DNA of 41,230 nt from NCBI GenBank assembly GCA_009733775.1, contig WOGZ01000295.1, positions 1-41,230 on the forward strand, given 5' to 3'. The notes under the pieces were generated by a model. That model was given only the letters and a program-made list of their open reading frames with translations. It made no database searches and was not told where the DNA came from. A program made the position numbers and the translations under genes. Source of the DNA: Alectoria sarmentosa (taxonomy: Eukaryota > Ascomycota > Lecanoromycetes > Lecanorales > Parmeliaceae). Position 1 is the stretch's first letter; each line of letters opens with the position of its first letter. Positions 23,876 to 34,473 of the stretch are shown here, piece after piece.

Positions 23876-25629
23876 CTACTCCTTCCTGACCTTATAGCTC
23901 ACTCTCCCTCTACACCAACCCCACCTCTCCACGCATCCCTTCGTCACCAAATCCTTGCCCACATCCCAGACGTCCTTGTACGCCTCTGGTGCCTCTTCCC
24001 AAACAAGCTGCTTATCCTCGCACACAACCCAACAGCCTCCACTGACACCCCTTCCTGGAGCATCACCCCCTCCAAATTGCTTGTTACCACGTTTGTCTGC
24101 CTTGACAAAGTCTCCCCTGAGAAGGTCTTCGGTCTTGCCAGCATATTTTTCCGCAACGTATGTAGCTGCTTTGGCACGAGAAAGGGCCCGTCCGGCTCCG
24201 TGCGCGAGACTGAGGGCATTGGTTTTGCCGTGGGCGTTGGTGGATGTGAATATAGGGTGGAGGATGAGTGTGGGGGTGGCACGAGATCCTGGTAGAGGGA
24301 GGATTGAAAGGGGAATGTTTGTTAGGGGATTATGGGTGGGCGCGGCACCTTTGCGATGTATGTATACTTTGTGAGGGGCATCGATCTGCAAGCCTGCTAA
24401 ATCAGAAGAGACTTCACTATGTTTGCCTGGCTTGAGGGATGGAGGCCATGTTGTGGCTTCGACATTGTTATGGTAAATGTCGACAACCTTTCTGGCTTGA
24501 ACGGCCAATCTTGCTGTGCGGATATCGTTGGCTGACGTGTGAGAGTTGGGGCTCGAATCTTTCGTGCCTAGGTCCCAATCGCTTTCTCCTGGTTCCAAGC
24601 AGGCAAGAAAGCGGAGTGCTATTAAATCTCGGTTCCTCGACGCCCAACGACAGGCACGGTCGTGTGCTTCGAGGTAAGACTTGGCGATCGTGTCATCGTC
24701 TCGTATGCTCTCACGTCCGTGTTTGGTAAATTGCTTGAGGATGTGTCCTCCGTAGCCTCGTGAACCAGAATGGATTAGGAGGACGACATCGCCCTCATAC
24801 AAATCATGCTGAGAGACTGGCGTGCCGTTAGGCGGTTTCCTCAGAATCGATTCTTCCACAACCTGAAGCTCGGCAAAGTGGTTCCCTGCTCCGATGGTAC
24901 CGAGAGCAGCATCCCATTCTTCCCCAGCGCTGTAAACGGCTGTGCCCCCGTCGTTCTCGAGCCATGTCTCTCTGGCATTTTGGGTACGCCAAGCACCCTC
25001 AAGACCCCGTAGTTTTTCGGCAATTTTTCTACCTTTGTCGCCTTCCACCTGGGATTGGGACAATCGAGTCTTGAACCAGGCCATACCGCAGCCAATATCA
25101 CCACCAATAAGAGGCGGGTGTATCCATCCCTGAGACACAAATACTGCGCCAATTGGGAACTTATTCCCAGGATGAAGATCGGGTTGAGCGACGGCGTGTA
25201 CCATACCAGGCAAAATACGGGCCGTGGTTTCAAGTTGCGTTATTGACAAAGAGTCGAGAAATGCAACTTCGGCAAGTATGTCAATGGTACATTCTGGATT
25301 TGCGTCTGCGTGGGCATGCTGGCCCCCCTGTCCACCGTTCGATTGATGGTCGTCCTTTCTCGAGCCTACGTACTCTTCTCCAATAGACACCAGTAGAATT
25401 ACATCGTCCTTCAAGATCTGCACCCAGTCTTTTTGGCTAATAAGCTCCTTTCCATGGACGAAGATCCTTCGGGCCTTCTTCAGTCTTAGCTTCGACTGGG
25501 CAGTCTTAATGACAAGGGAATGACACGATAGGGAAGAAGTTGGATCAAGAGACGTAGAGGAAGGAATGAAAAGAGGAGTTTTTGTGACTGGTTGACATTT
25601 GAAGCCACTGTAACGCGTGTCGCTGGCAT
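23876..25629 (-). CDS. RtcB-type RNA ligase homologue
   Basis: The main exon 25495-23876 encodes about 539 residues with the RtcB signature set: QPDLHPG, GGDIGCGM with the metal-binding Asp and Cys, GAGNHF, HSGSRG, YHNNVE, the guanylylated His in IHRKGA (codon 24356-24358) and SLAHGAGRALSR. RtcB ligases join 2',3'-cyclic phosphate and 5'-OH RNA ends using GTP and Mn2+. Most fungi use the unrelated Trl1-type ligase for tRNA splicing, so the substrate here is open. Upstream of the first possible GTG the frame stays open and reads SKLRLKKARRIFVHGKELI, so the protein is longer. It has no in-frame ATG there. I propose a short first exon with ATG at 25629 (MPATRVTV...) spliced to 25495; the donor is not canonical (GTCAAC at 25596, or GTTACA), so the 5' end is uncertain. 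Confidence 0.85.
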
Positions 25630-26495
25630 GACGGTCGCTGAGCTTGTCCGCTCACACGATTCAGAATCCAGTAAGAGGATTCAAGAGAGGCCTGAATGGA
25701 TAGGAAGATACCGAAGATGAAAGTGCAACAAGCTATTCCTTTGATCTACAGTATGAGAACATGTGACACACGGAGCATTGATGAAGATATGGAATGAAAT
25801 ATCCGACTCATTCGTCGGAGAGCACCGATACCTGCGTCGCTTGCGTCTTGCGTCAATAAATGTTTGCCCCATCTCTGAGGCTGTCTAACAGTGTTGAAAG
25901 CAAATATTAACACTGCCAAAAGCCGACAGAGAAAATGATGTCTGCGAACCATGATGGCATCCGGAAGATTTTGGTTATTGTGTGTGGTTACCTGCTTAGA
26001 TTCTCACTCCTCTACTTCAAGGAAAACCTGGACTCCCTTCACTCCTGCTCCAACTGGTATATTTAATCGGTGTGGATGGTACTAATCATAGTCGAGATTG
26101 GCCCAAGAACATTTCTTTACACGATTCAACGCTCCAGGTTTGATATTTTCTACGTTCATTATCCTTCAGAGGCAGCTGCATTTGAGTCATGAGAGTACTG
26201 CCTTGTTTTCAAATCGACGACCTTCACGAATACAAATCTACCCTCGCATGAAACACCCATCATTCCACACGATTTTTTGAAAAGAGGCCAGCATGAGCAG
26301 TTAAGGAAAAGAAGCTAAACTACCAGGGCACCATGGCATTCACGCACTGCCACCCATGCTCTATGCTAGACGGTACCTGCAGCGCTTCAATTGACGACAT
26401 TCGGAGACCATGAGACCCACTTGAGAGGCGGACGACAAGACTGATGGAGGAGGTGTTCTGTAAATGCGGACTCACGGGCATCCTGTATGATCCCC
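25630..26495. other. intergenic, no supported gene
   Basis: It holds the promoter of the RtcB homologue and the 3' region of ARF1. Short open frames on both strands look random. Confidence 0.5.
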
Positions 26496-27226
26496 CTAGT
26501 TGTGCCCAGCCTTTCGGAGTGAGTTGCTCAACCATTCCAAACCTTCGTAGAGACCATCGCCAGAAGTAGCACAAGTCGATTGGATGTACTATGCGCCGTG
26601 TTAGCGGACACGTCTAGAGTCGTAAAGATCACGAAAGCCTACCCAGGCGCGCTGTCTCAAAGAGTGTAGGCCAAGCTTGTCGGTGATTTCGGCAGCGTTC
26701 ATGGCGTTCTACATTTACGTTAGCAAAGAGACCTACCTGAGCGTAGGCCAAATCCTTCAAACATACCGGCAAATCCTGCTTGTTGGCGAAGACCAAAAGC
26801 AAAGCATCCCTCAATTCGTCCTCGTTCAACATACGCTGCAACTCCTCACGCGCTTCCACGACACGGTCGCGATCGTTACTGTCAACGACGAAGATGATAC
26901 CTTGGGTGTTCTGGAAGTAATGCCTCCACAGAGGTCGAATCTTGTCCTGTCCTCCCACATCCCATACGGTAAACTGGATGTTCTTGTATTCGACGGTTTC
27001 GACGTTGAAACCTTAAGGAAAGAGGGATCAGCTTTGCTGGAATCACAAGTAGCTGGACGGCGTTGGAGCCTCACTAACCGATCGTGGGAATGGTAGTGAC
27101 GATTTCACCGAGTTTCAGCTTGTACAAAATTGTGGTCTTTCCAGCGGCGTCGAGACCGACCATCAAGATTCGCATTTCCTTCTTTCCCCAGAGCTTATCG
27201 AACAGCTTCGAAAACGTGAGACCCAT
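26496..27226 (-). CDS. arf1: ADP-ribosylation factor 1, Arf family small GTPase
   Basis: Four exons on the minus strand, 27226-27079, 27011-26767, 26708-26643 and 26588-26496, give exactly 183 residues, close to the usual Arf1 length of about 181. Introns are 54-67 nt with CTGAT or CTAAC branch points. The N-terminus MGLTFSKLF has Gly2 for myristoylation and an amphipathic helix. GTP-binding motifs are all present: GLDAAGKT (24-31), switch I with TIPTIGFNVE, DVGGQ (67-71, with the catalytic Gln), NKQD (126-129) and CATSGDG near residue 159. The C-terminus is SLRKAGHN. Arf1 recruits COPI and other coats to Golgi membranes when GTP-bound. The sequence is nearly identical to Arf1 of other fungi as I recall it, so it is certainly functional. 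Confidence 0.98.
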
Positions 27227-28161
27227 GTTGGCGGACGTATGTAGGATGTTTAGATTGTAGATAGGGTCTTCCGTGAGCGGGTGTCAATGTTACACGAGTA
27301 GACCTACCGAGTGAAGTATTAGTGACGAAAGACTGGGACAAAGCAACGATTAGGAGAGGGAAGAGATGGGAGTAGAGGAGTTGGACGTCAGCAAGCCAGG
27401 CGCACACAAGCTGTGCTGGCTGGCAGAGTTTGATAGTGGCTTGGTCGCCGAAGAGAGAGATGGCAGATAGGATGTGGGAGGTCTTACTGTATAATATGTC
27501 TCTCTCTTTAGTCTGTCGAATTGTTGAGATGTCGAATGGGGTTGATGGACATGTACCGACGCTGAGGCCACCAAAGAAAAGTTTCCGGCAGTAGTCGATC
27601 CCTCGTCACGTGAATGGTCAAAGCAGCAGAATTCGACAGAAATTGGAGGTTGGAGGTAGCTACACTCAAGAACAAGAATATTCTTGCTCGGATTGAGATC
27701 AGGACATGCAACCACAATGGACGTGTGAATCGTCCTCTCTGGCAAGCTTCGCTCTTTATGCTCCCAATTTTCTGCCCCAATAACATGTGTCAAGATGGCA
27801 GGCATCGGCAAATCTACAGATGGAGTTACAGGCTACCATTTGATCTCAATTTAAGTCTTCCCAATGCCTGCCAGGCAGACATATAGAGCGCTGGACCGCA
27901 AAAATTTACACGCGGTCAAGTCTTGACAAACCTTTCCTTTTATTAATTGTGGACCGTCAAGATAGAACAGAAAACAGTGGAAGTTTGGAATCACACAATG
28001 ATACGCCTCTATTCTTTCTCCAATCCGTGCCATTACATTCATGCTCATCATGACCATATTCGGGGACCGGTTCATGGTTTTGCTGAAATACAATACTGCC
28101 ACCTAAATGTCACGTACAAAATTTAGGTAGACGGAGGTAGCTCATAGCATCTAATGCCGGC
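27227..28161. other. intergenic, ARF1 leader and SOD 3' region
   Basis: No coding sequence can be supported. It must hold the ARF1 promoter and 5' leader, which may itself contain an intron, and the SOD gene's terminator. Confidence 0.5.
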
Positions 28162-29320
28162 TTATAATAAGAACGCGACAAAACCAGCACCAACAGCACC
28201 GATGCTGACAAATGTGGTGGTTGCACCGCCAAGAAATGGGGTCGGAGTAGCAGTGGTAGATGTGGTCACATTGGAGCCGGAGGTGGAGCTATTACAATTG
28301 CTGCTGACAAGCTCGAAGTTGGCGCAGGCAAGACGAGTAGTGTTTGCGCTGTGGATGTTGATCGAGCGGTTGCCAAGGAAGCTTCCCAGACCGGCCTGGG
28401 TCGAAACGTAAAGGTCAGAGTATCTAGGAGAATTGGTCAGCGTGATGATAGGACATGAAATACGGAGCACTTACTGAGCTGCGAATGGGCTTATAGTGAC
28501 GTTGCCGTGCTTGCCCGTAAGATCTCCGACTTGGCAGGTTTCCGGCTGGGTGTTGTCGCAGGGAGGGATCTCGCCACGGATGTAAGGATCAAGATGCGCC
28601 TCGGTCGCAGTACAGTTACCATCCGCTGGGACAGGTTCTGAATGATTTTGAGTTCAGCATTTCTCTCTTGGGATGGAAACTGAGTCGTGAAACAAATCTT
28701 CGACATGTTGCAGTCCTGCGAGTAGTCTCGCTACTCTGGACGCAGTACCAATCAGGAAGAGTGACCCGGAGAAGATGACTTACGGTCGTGGATATGATAC
28801 ACTACGTAAGCGGTGTTAGATGACTGGGAATAAAGGTAGAGGCATCGCAGCAGTGACTCACAAAACGGGCCAAGAGACTCGCTGGGGAGGCCAGAGAGGT
28901 AGACGTTGAAGAATACACCTGCACGTTTCGTGGTCAGCATGGTTTCCGTGAGACAAAGAGCTCAGCTTGTGGAACAGGTTTCCAGCGTGACGTGAATCGT
29001 TGGCCACCGAAACGAGTCTCGCGACTCGAACATGGTGTGAGCTGGGAAAAGTTTCTCCCAAAAGTGCACTTACCGGTACCATTGGTATTCGCCGTGGCGG
29101 AAACGTAGCCATGGATACTACCGGTGCTGGGAAGGGTGGCATTGTAGGTGATGCACGTTGGGTTGTTCTGGGTAATGGCGGCGTTCCCAAGTTTCCCCGT
29201 TGTGCCTGGGACTGGGAGTCCATCGTATGTTGGTGAACCTTCAACGGTAGTCGCCCCTGGAACCTGGGCACTGACGAGGGCTAGGACGGAGAGGGCAGCG
29301 AGGGCAATAGTGGAGTGCAT
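28162..29320 (-). CDS. cell-surface Cu-only superoxide dismutase, GPI-anchored
   Basis: Five exons on the minus strand, 29320-29074, 28918-28862, 28801-28784, 28637-28475 and 28423-28162, give 248 residues. Signal peptide MHSTIALAALSVLALVSA is followed by AQVPGATT. The SOD fold segments are TYNATLP, FFNVYLSGLP, GPFLYHIHDQP with the two copper His, EAHLDP with the bridging-position His, CQVGDLTGKHG, and NIHSANTTRLAC with the third copper His and the active-site Arg. The His that Cu/Zn enzymes place before VGD is Gln here, and the other zinc His is also absent, as in Cu-only SODs of the Candida SOD5 kind. The C-terminus has a Ser/Thr-rich stretch and a hydrophobic tail that fits a GPI signal. 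These enzymes dismutate superoxide at the cell wall, often against host oxidative burst or for redox signalling. Exon 3 is only 18 nt long and carries the HIH motif. Confidence 0.93.
28638..28783 (-). other. long intron, possible introner-like element (SOD intron 3)
   Basis: This 146-nt intron ends AATGCTGAACTCAAAATCATTCAG (split here: branch block at 28650-28661, end block at 28638-28648). Its last bases AATCATTCAG nearly equal the end of the CorA-like gene's long intron, AATCATTCCAG. The rest is less alike. SOD intron 1 (28919-29073, 155 nt) is of similar length and also ends with a TGCTGACC branch site, but I see weaker similarity. Confidence 0.45.
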
Positions 29321-30248
29321 GTTTGATTGTTTGTTGTGGTGGAAAGTGCTAATATGCTGACTGTGAAGTGCGTGTTAGATGATGCGATGTGCCGATGAGC
29401 GGTCGACAATTATGAGTAGAATTTATGAAATGGGTGGAATGTGTAGAGAAGCAGACGGTGGAAGTGGTGAAAAAGCAATGATGGTTGTGGCGGGCGAAGA
29501 GCACTTATTAGCAGCGAGAGCGAAAGTCCGAGCAAGAGGGCAGTGGGGAAAGGGCAGTTATGGATGATGAACAGTATCGAAAGGGAAGGAAGACGAAGAA
29601 GGAAAGCAGAGTAGAGTAATCAGCAGAGCCAGACAGGAAATGAGATGAAGATGATTATTACATTTTCATTAAGTTACTCAGCTATTATATTATTTACTCC
29701 CTACACGCGGCACGGTTTACAACAATGATCCAGCGATACACACCACTTGAGGAGCTAAGGAGACATAGTGCGCTTTGCGCGTTTCATTCAATACATGTCG
29801 ACGTCACCCGGATTGACGAGAGTGGTGGAATCATATCAAGTCACGTCTGATCGAACAAGTACCAAGTCCTGAATATCATTTCTCTGTGGCAAGAGATGGA
29901 TCATGGATGTATACAAGTGTATGGAATGCATCTTGCATGATACGATACTATCCTCGGTTAGGAGTCGATCTGCTTTTTCCCCAGAGCATCAAGAGGCTAG
30001 GATCTAGCGCTAAATGCTGTAACCCAACACAATCTACACTTTTCCATCCAAATCTCATCCTCTCATCCTTGGCAACGGGCTTTCCTCCGACTCCCGAGAT
30101 TGCGACTATTGCGACTACCTTATGTTTACTCTACGGCTGGTGCAGCAGCAGTGCAGCAGCAGACCGAGTCATGGAATGATATGATCAACGGTCAAACCAC
30201 TAACAACATTCCCCTACACTCACACTCGTAGAAGAATGATTAGCCAAT

Positions 30249-30250
<2 letters not shown>

Positions 30251-30286
<36 letters not shown>
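30251..30286. repeat. (CAT)12 microsatellite
   Basis: Twelve uninterrupted CAT units, read directly on the plus strand, in intergenic DNA. Confidence 0.97.
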
Positions 30287-30288
<2 letters not shown>

Positions 30289-30347
30289 ACATGAACCCTG
30301 AGGCGTGAGGGAGAGATGCGCAGCTCAATTTCCAACAGCACCTACTC

Positions 30348-30361
30348 TAGGGTTAGGGTTA
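30348..30361. repeat. short interstitial telomere-like repeat
   Basis: The bases TAGGGTTAGGGTTA match two units of TTAGGG, the telomere repeat of most filamentous ascomycetes. Two units can occur by chance or mark an old repair or promoter element. Confidence 0.6.
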
Positions 30362-30790
30362 CGATTCTGGCTACGCTGACATCATGACATCCGCATCTCA
30401 ATAAAGTACTTTAGATTAGCCTGGCGTGCCTGGCAATACTGTACGGTACAGTACTAAGTACTTTACCCCTGCAAGGATCCGCTCCTCCAATGGCCTCCCT
30501 CAACAAAAGGAGTTTCTGCCGTGTCCGCCTGTCAGGCGCATACATAATAACAATCTCAATTGCTTCATTTTGCCAAGAAATTTCCATGAGATGGCACAAT
30601 TCATCTTGGTCTCAATAGAAGGCACAAGATCTTGGAATTCAAAGAATACCATGTTGAACTCACTGCCCTTCCATGCTTTCGAATCGCTAAATGCGTAGAT
30701 CATGCCATGCATACGACCATCTTATACCTAGATGAATACCACAATAATACTCCTGGCAAGTCCCCACTTGATAATAATACACTCCCCCTT

Positions 30791-33067
30791 TTATTGGCCC
30801 TTCCTCTCTTGCCTCGCTTTCCATTTCCCTCTCCCTGCATCTACCATCGTCTGCGTGAGGCTGCGATAGATCGGCTTCCCCTCCAACGTCCCACTGGCTA
30901 AGCCGAAAAACACCAGACCCACAAGACTCAATGACATTATCACCGCGAAGCAGATCCAGTAAGTCTTGATGCTATAGAGATTGGCGAGATCGTTAAGTTG
31001 GGTCGAGAAGTAAGCGGTCATGAGTGAAACAGGCATGAAGAGGATGGTGATTTTGGCAAGGAGAATGGTGATGCGTGTGAGGCGCTCGACCGCTTGGGAT
31101 TCTTTGAGCGTTATGAGATTGAAATTCTAAGCGTCCGAGCGTTAGCATACCTCTGAAAGAGTAGCCTCGATCCGAAGAGGGACCCAATGTACCAGAAAGA
31201 CCAGAGATTCCTTTTCGTCAAGACATTCTTGTATTTCGCTGAGGGCGTAGAGGTTGATTCTATCGCGTAGACGTTCGAAGCGCACAGTGGCGGCCGAGGA
31301 TAGAGGAGCACCAAAGGTTTGAATCTCGGATGTAACTGCTCCTTCTGATATCAGAGCGTGGGAATGGCTACCATTCATGCTGGATGGGTCTCCAGTGCTT
31401 GAGTCTAAGGGCTTTTGCCTGTCTAATATGCGCTCAATGATGAGCGCATAGCTCTGATACATACGCTTCAATACGGCAAGTTCCCGCCCGTATTGGTGTA
31501 GTTTCTGGATCAGAGGGACTTGAGGCTTGGTGAACATATTTTTGCGCTACTCGTCCGGTTAGTACCGACCAGTACGTCGGGGACTAGTGAGAGCATACAA
31601 GTTTTTCAAGTTTCATGGCGTATTGGTGCTCACTCTTTGCTACCAAGGCATAGCTCGTATACCAGTCGTCGAAGAGGTAGTAGAATAACAGACTGGGAGA
31701 ATCCGCTATCGTAATGTTACTTGATTGGTTGGAAAGAAGGCTGGGTCTAATATCAAGCTTGTTTATAGGATTGTTCTTCCTGTGGACGTCGTCGACTCCG
31801 GATAGCTGCATGAAGACGTTGAGAAGATTACGCCTTATGGCGTTCAAGAGCAATCGTTTACCCTCAGGAATGCCGCCTTGGTGGCCTGGAAAAGGATTCT
31901 CGTATATTGAGATGACAGTGCCTGAGATCATTGATCAGTGTCCACAAATTAAAGAGTTTAGCAATAAGCGCACCGTCATCACACAACACCAACCACGTCC
32001 ACGTCCTTGCCCCCTTCGGCTTATCTCTGACATGCTCGGTTGACTCAGAATCGTCTTTACTGGTCTGGGTTTTTCGGTACTCCCAATCCGCTCTCGTGTC
32101 AGACAGCGAATTGTAACCGATACAGAGATCTATGTAAGCTGTCAGTCGATTCATTAAAAACACTGTGGTCCCATACATTTGTTGTTCCAATCAACAGAGC
32201 AAAAATGCCACACTTCTGGAATGATTTCGGAGTTAGCATTCCTGCTAAAAGGCAAAGCCGGAGCAATAAGACAAATCGTATGTTTATGAACAGCATTTGA
32301 CTTCCGGAATAGGTCTTGGAGTTCGAAAAGCGGTCGGAAATAGGATGAGATCCGCTCCGAAAATGAACATACCATTCACCATTTTATAATGGCTCAGATC
32401 AAGCGTTGGAGAATGAAAGGAGGTAGGCATCACCATCCCTTCTTTCTCAAGATCGACGGACTGCGACTCGACTGATTTGCGTTCCAGCTGAGACTTCTTG
32501 CCTCGTGAGCGGACACCACTTCTTTCGGCCGCGGACACTACTGGGACAGATGTATAATGGTCAGAGCACATGATGCCACGGAGTCGAGGCGAAAAGTTGT
32601 AAGTCTCCGACAATGCCTAGATACGGAACCAATGAGATAAGATGCAGTCAAGAACGGTCGGAATATACCTTTACCACTTCCTTCTGTCTTTCTGGGGCCC
32701 AGATGTTACTTTGCACACAGTCAGCATTACAGCAATTGATGGAAAGCGATCTACATACATCCATCTTGCGCTTGAATGCTTTGGTCGCTGAATTTATCCG
32801 AAGGTCAGCGTCCAATCGTTGAACGACAATGCGTGTAGGGGATCCCTCAGATCTGGCGAATCCGATGAGACCAGAACCACTTGCCTCCAGGTTCAGAAGT
32901 TGTTTTACAGACCCGACACCCAAATTGTGGGCCGCACATGCTTTCGTGCCATCGAATTCGATGGCAAAGTTGAGGGTATCTTCTCGGTAAATTCCTTCCT
33001 TTACTCTTTTATAAACATTTTCATCATCAAAATCGCCAAATCCCGGGAGCGAAGAAGCTCTAGGCAT
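30791..33067 (-). CDS. CorA-like membrane protein (fungal family), possible divalent-cation transporter
   Basis: Seven exons on the minus strand, 33067-32669, 32616-32373, 32215-32177, 32129-31974, 31921-31599, 31546-31193 and 31126-30791, give 616 residues. The start MPRASSLPGFGDF at 33067 fits the family better than the upstream ATG at 33163. The soluble part carries NIWAPERQKEVVK, YNFSPRLRG, VWHFCSVDWNNK, WTWLVLCDDGTVISIYENPFP and YLFDDWYTSYALVAKSEHQY. Two membrane helices (about 524-545 and 560-583) close the protein, as in CorA. The GMN signature of true Mg2+ channels is not present; TAYFSTQL stands at the end of the first helix. Transport is therefore only inferred. For the last intron I chose donor 31192 (GTACAT) over the GTATGC at 31154-31149, because the latter would make a 24-nt intron and is better explained as part of a TGCTAAC branch site. 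Confidence 0.87.
32216..32372 (-). other. long intron, candidate introner-like element (CorA-like gene)
   Basis: 157 nt, GTATGT...TTCCAG, phase 1. It begins GTATGTTCATTTTCGGAGCG, alike to the 158-nt intron 2 of the seven-helix gene (GTATGTATATTGTCGGAGCA), and both later share CAAGACCTRTTCCRG. Its 3' part (32225-32266) shares ATTGCTC, TTTGC and AATGCTAACTCCGAAA with the 160-nt intron of the coiled-coil gene. Confidence 0.65.
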
Positions 33068-33610
33068 TTTCAAAAACGATTTAATCGGGCAAGAACGCGT
33101 CGAATTGTAGGTAGAAGCTCGAACAAAGGGGGCGAAGGGTATGTTGTGAGAATCCAGGAGCAAAGATTACGGCAAGCCTATCATATAACGAACGATTTGA
33201 AGAGGAGAAGAGGAGAAGATTTGAATAACGAGGAACTTGGTCGCGTGCTTGATATCTCCATCGAAGCTTGCTGATGCTTGTGAGATGGAGGTGACATGCC
33301 TCAAGATGACACCAGATGATAGGAGGAGGAGGTCACACACTCTGCGCCACAAAGGCGCTTAGCGACGAGGCTGAACAAATGGATGTCTCCTACGTGCAGG
33401 TGGACAAGTTGCAGCCAAGTTGAGCATAGCCCCCCTAGGTATTGGACGTAAAGGTTAACAGACTTGGGCCAGAATACCTAAGGAGCTCAATCGTAAGAAA
33501 CTTGAAACACCTTGTGCGTATTATTTTGGTAAAGTAGCATGCATCAATGAAGATATCTTAGAGTACGGTAATTTGAGAGTACTTACTTTAGTAAACCGCG
33601 CCAAGGCTGC
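33068..33610. other. intergenic, CorA-like gene promoter
   Basis: It lies between the CorA-like start and the inverted-repeat element. No gene or repeat is recognised. An open frame on the plus strand (32819-33274) is the antisense of exon 1 and its leader. Confidence 0.45.
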
Positions 33611-34325
33611 CAGTGCTGTTAAAATAATTACGAAGTTTTCACTTACATACCTACTTACGGTAAGTAAAATGTTTTTTTGAAATCAATTTATGAGTCACGT
33701 GACCGGGATAATTACTCTTACCCCCCTTTTCAGGGTCCTTCTAGCCCATAACGATCGTGAGCCTCAAATGAGACGTACAACGTCTTTTGGACGTCGAATT
33801 GCCCTTCTGTGCCTTTCGAGCAATGACTTACCACGCTCATTAATCAGATTTCTTTATTAAACGATCAAGACTGATTTGACTGCTCATGAAAATTACCATC
33901 GATTTGATATTTATTTTCCCAATAGCGTAAAAATCGTGAACCTCCGAATTAATTGCACAATGAGAGATCTAATAAAGAAATGTCGGACGTCGAGTTTCGA
34001 ACTTATAATGCCTTCTATAATCGCGCCATAAGAACATTTTGATTAAAAGCGCTGAGTACTCAGATATTAGACATCCCGCTACGACACACGCTGACGACAA
34101 CGAGATTTTGGTCGACGATATTAAATAATGAGATGAGGGAAGATTAATGGGGGCGGTGCTGCCGACGGCGATGTACCTACAATAATAATAAGAAACGTAA
34201 TGTTACTACTGTATAAAATGGCGCTATAAAGACGCTAGAATATCTACCTACGGAAATAGTAGGTAAGTAAGTCGTATTTACTTACGTTTTTAAACTTACA
34301 ATTTACGAGGTAATTAACAGCACTG
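33611..34325. mobile_element. 715-bp non-coding element with terminal inverted repeats (MITE-like)
   Basis: The left end reads CAGTGCTGTTAA (33611-33622) and the right end its exact complement TTAACAGCACTG (34314-34325). Inside both ends lie related blocks with GTAAGTAAA. The direct repeat AGGCTGC abuts the left end (33604-33610) and lies 3 bp past the right end (34329-34335), a possible target-site duplication with uncertain borders. There is no long open frame inside, so it would be a non-autonomous DNA transposon. Its right end is 148 bp before the RPL10A start codon. Superfamily is not clear. Confidence 0.6.
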
Positions 34326-34473
34326 ATTAGGCTGCACCGGCTCGCGACACACAGGTTGCCGGCGATTTTGAGCCCCCGACGAAAATAAATTCATTTCACT
34401 TCGACATCATCAACGCGCAAAATCCTCACCACAAGAACTATCTATTCTGTTCTTCTGGAAGACTGTCTCAACA

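Larger units (their letters stand above)
29321..30790. other. intergenic; SOD promoter and CorA-like 3' region
   Basis: About 1.5 kb with no supported gene. It contains a (CAT)12 microsatellite, a short telomere-like repeat and GCAGCA-rich sequence near 30140-30165. Part of it must be the SOD promoter. Confidence 0.5.

Noticed and set aside
23711..24295. 194-codon plus-strand frame.
   Set aside because: Mostly antisense to the RtcB homologue and explained by its codon bias.
31127..31154. A 24-nt intron (GTATGC...TTAG) in the CorA-like gene.
   Set aside because: Far below normal intron size. A 66-nt intron from 31192 keeps the frame and uses this stretch as its TGCTAAC branch site.
32720..32772. 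Intron starting GTATGT after KRKMD in exon 1 of the CorA-like gene.
   Set aside because: Removing it shifts the frame, whereas the unspliced reading leads directly into NIWAPERQKEVVK.
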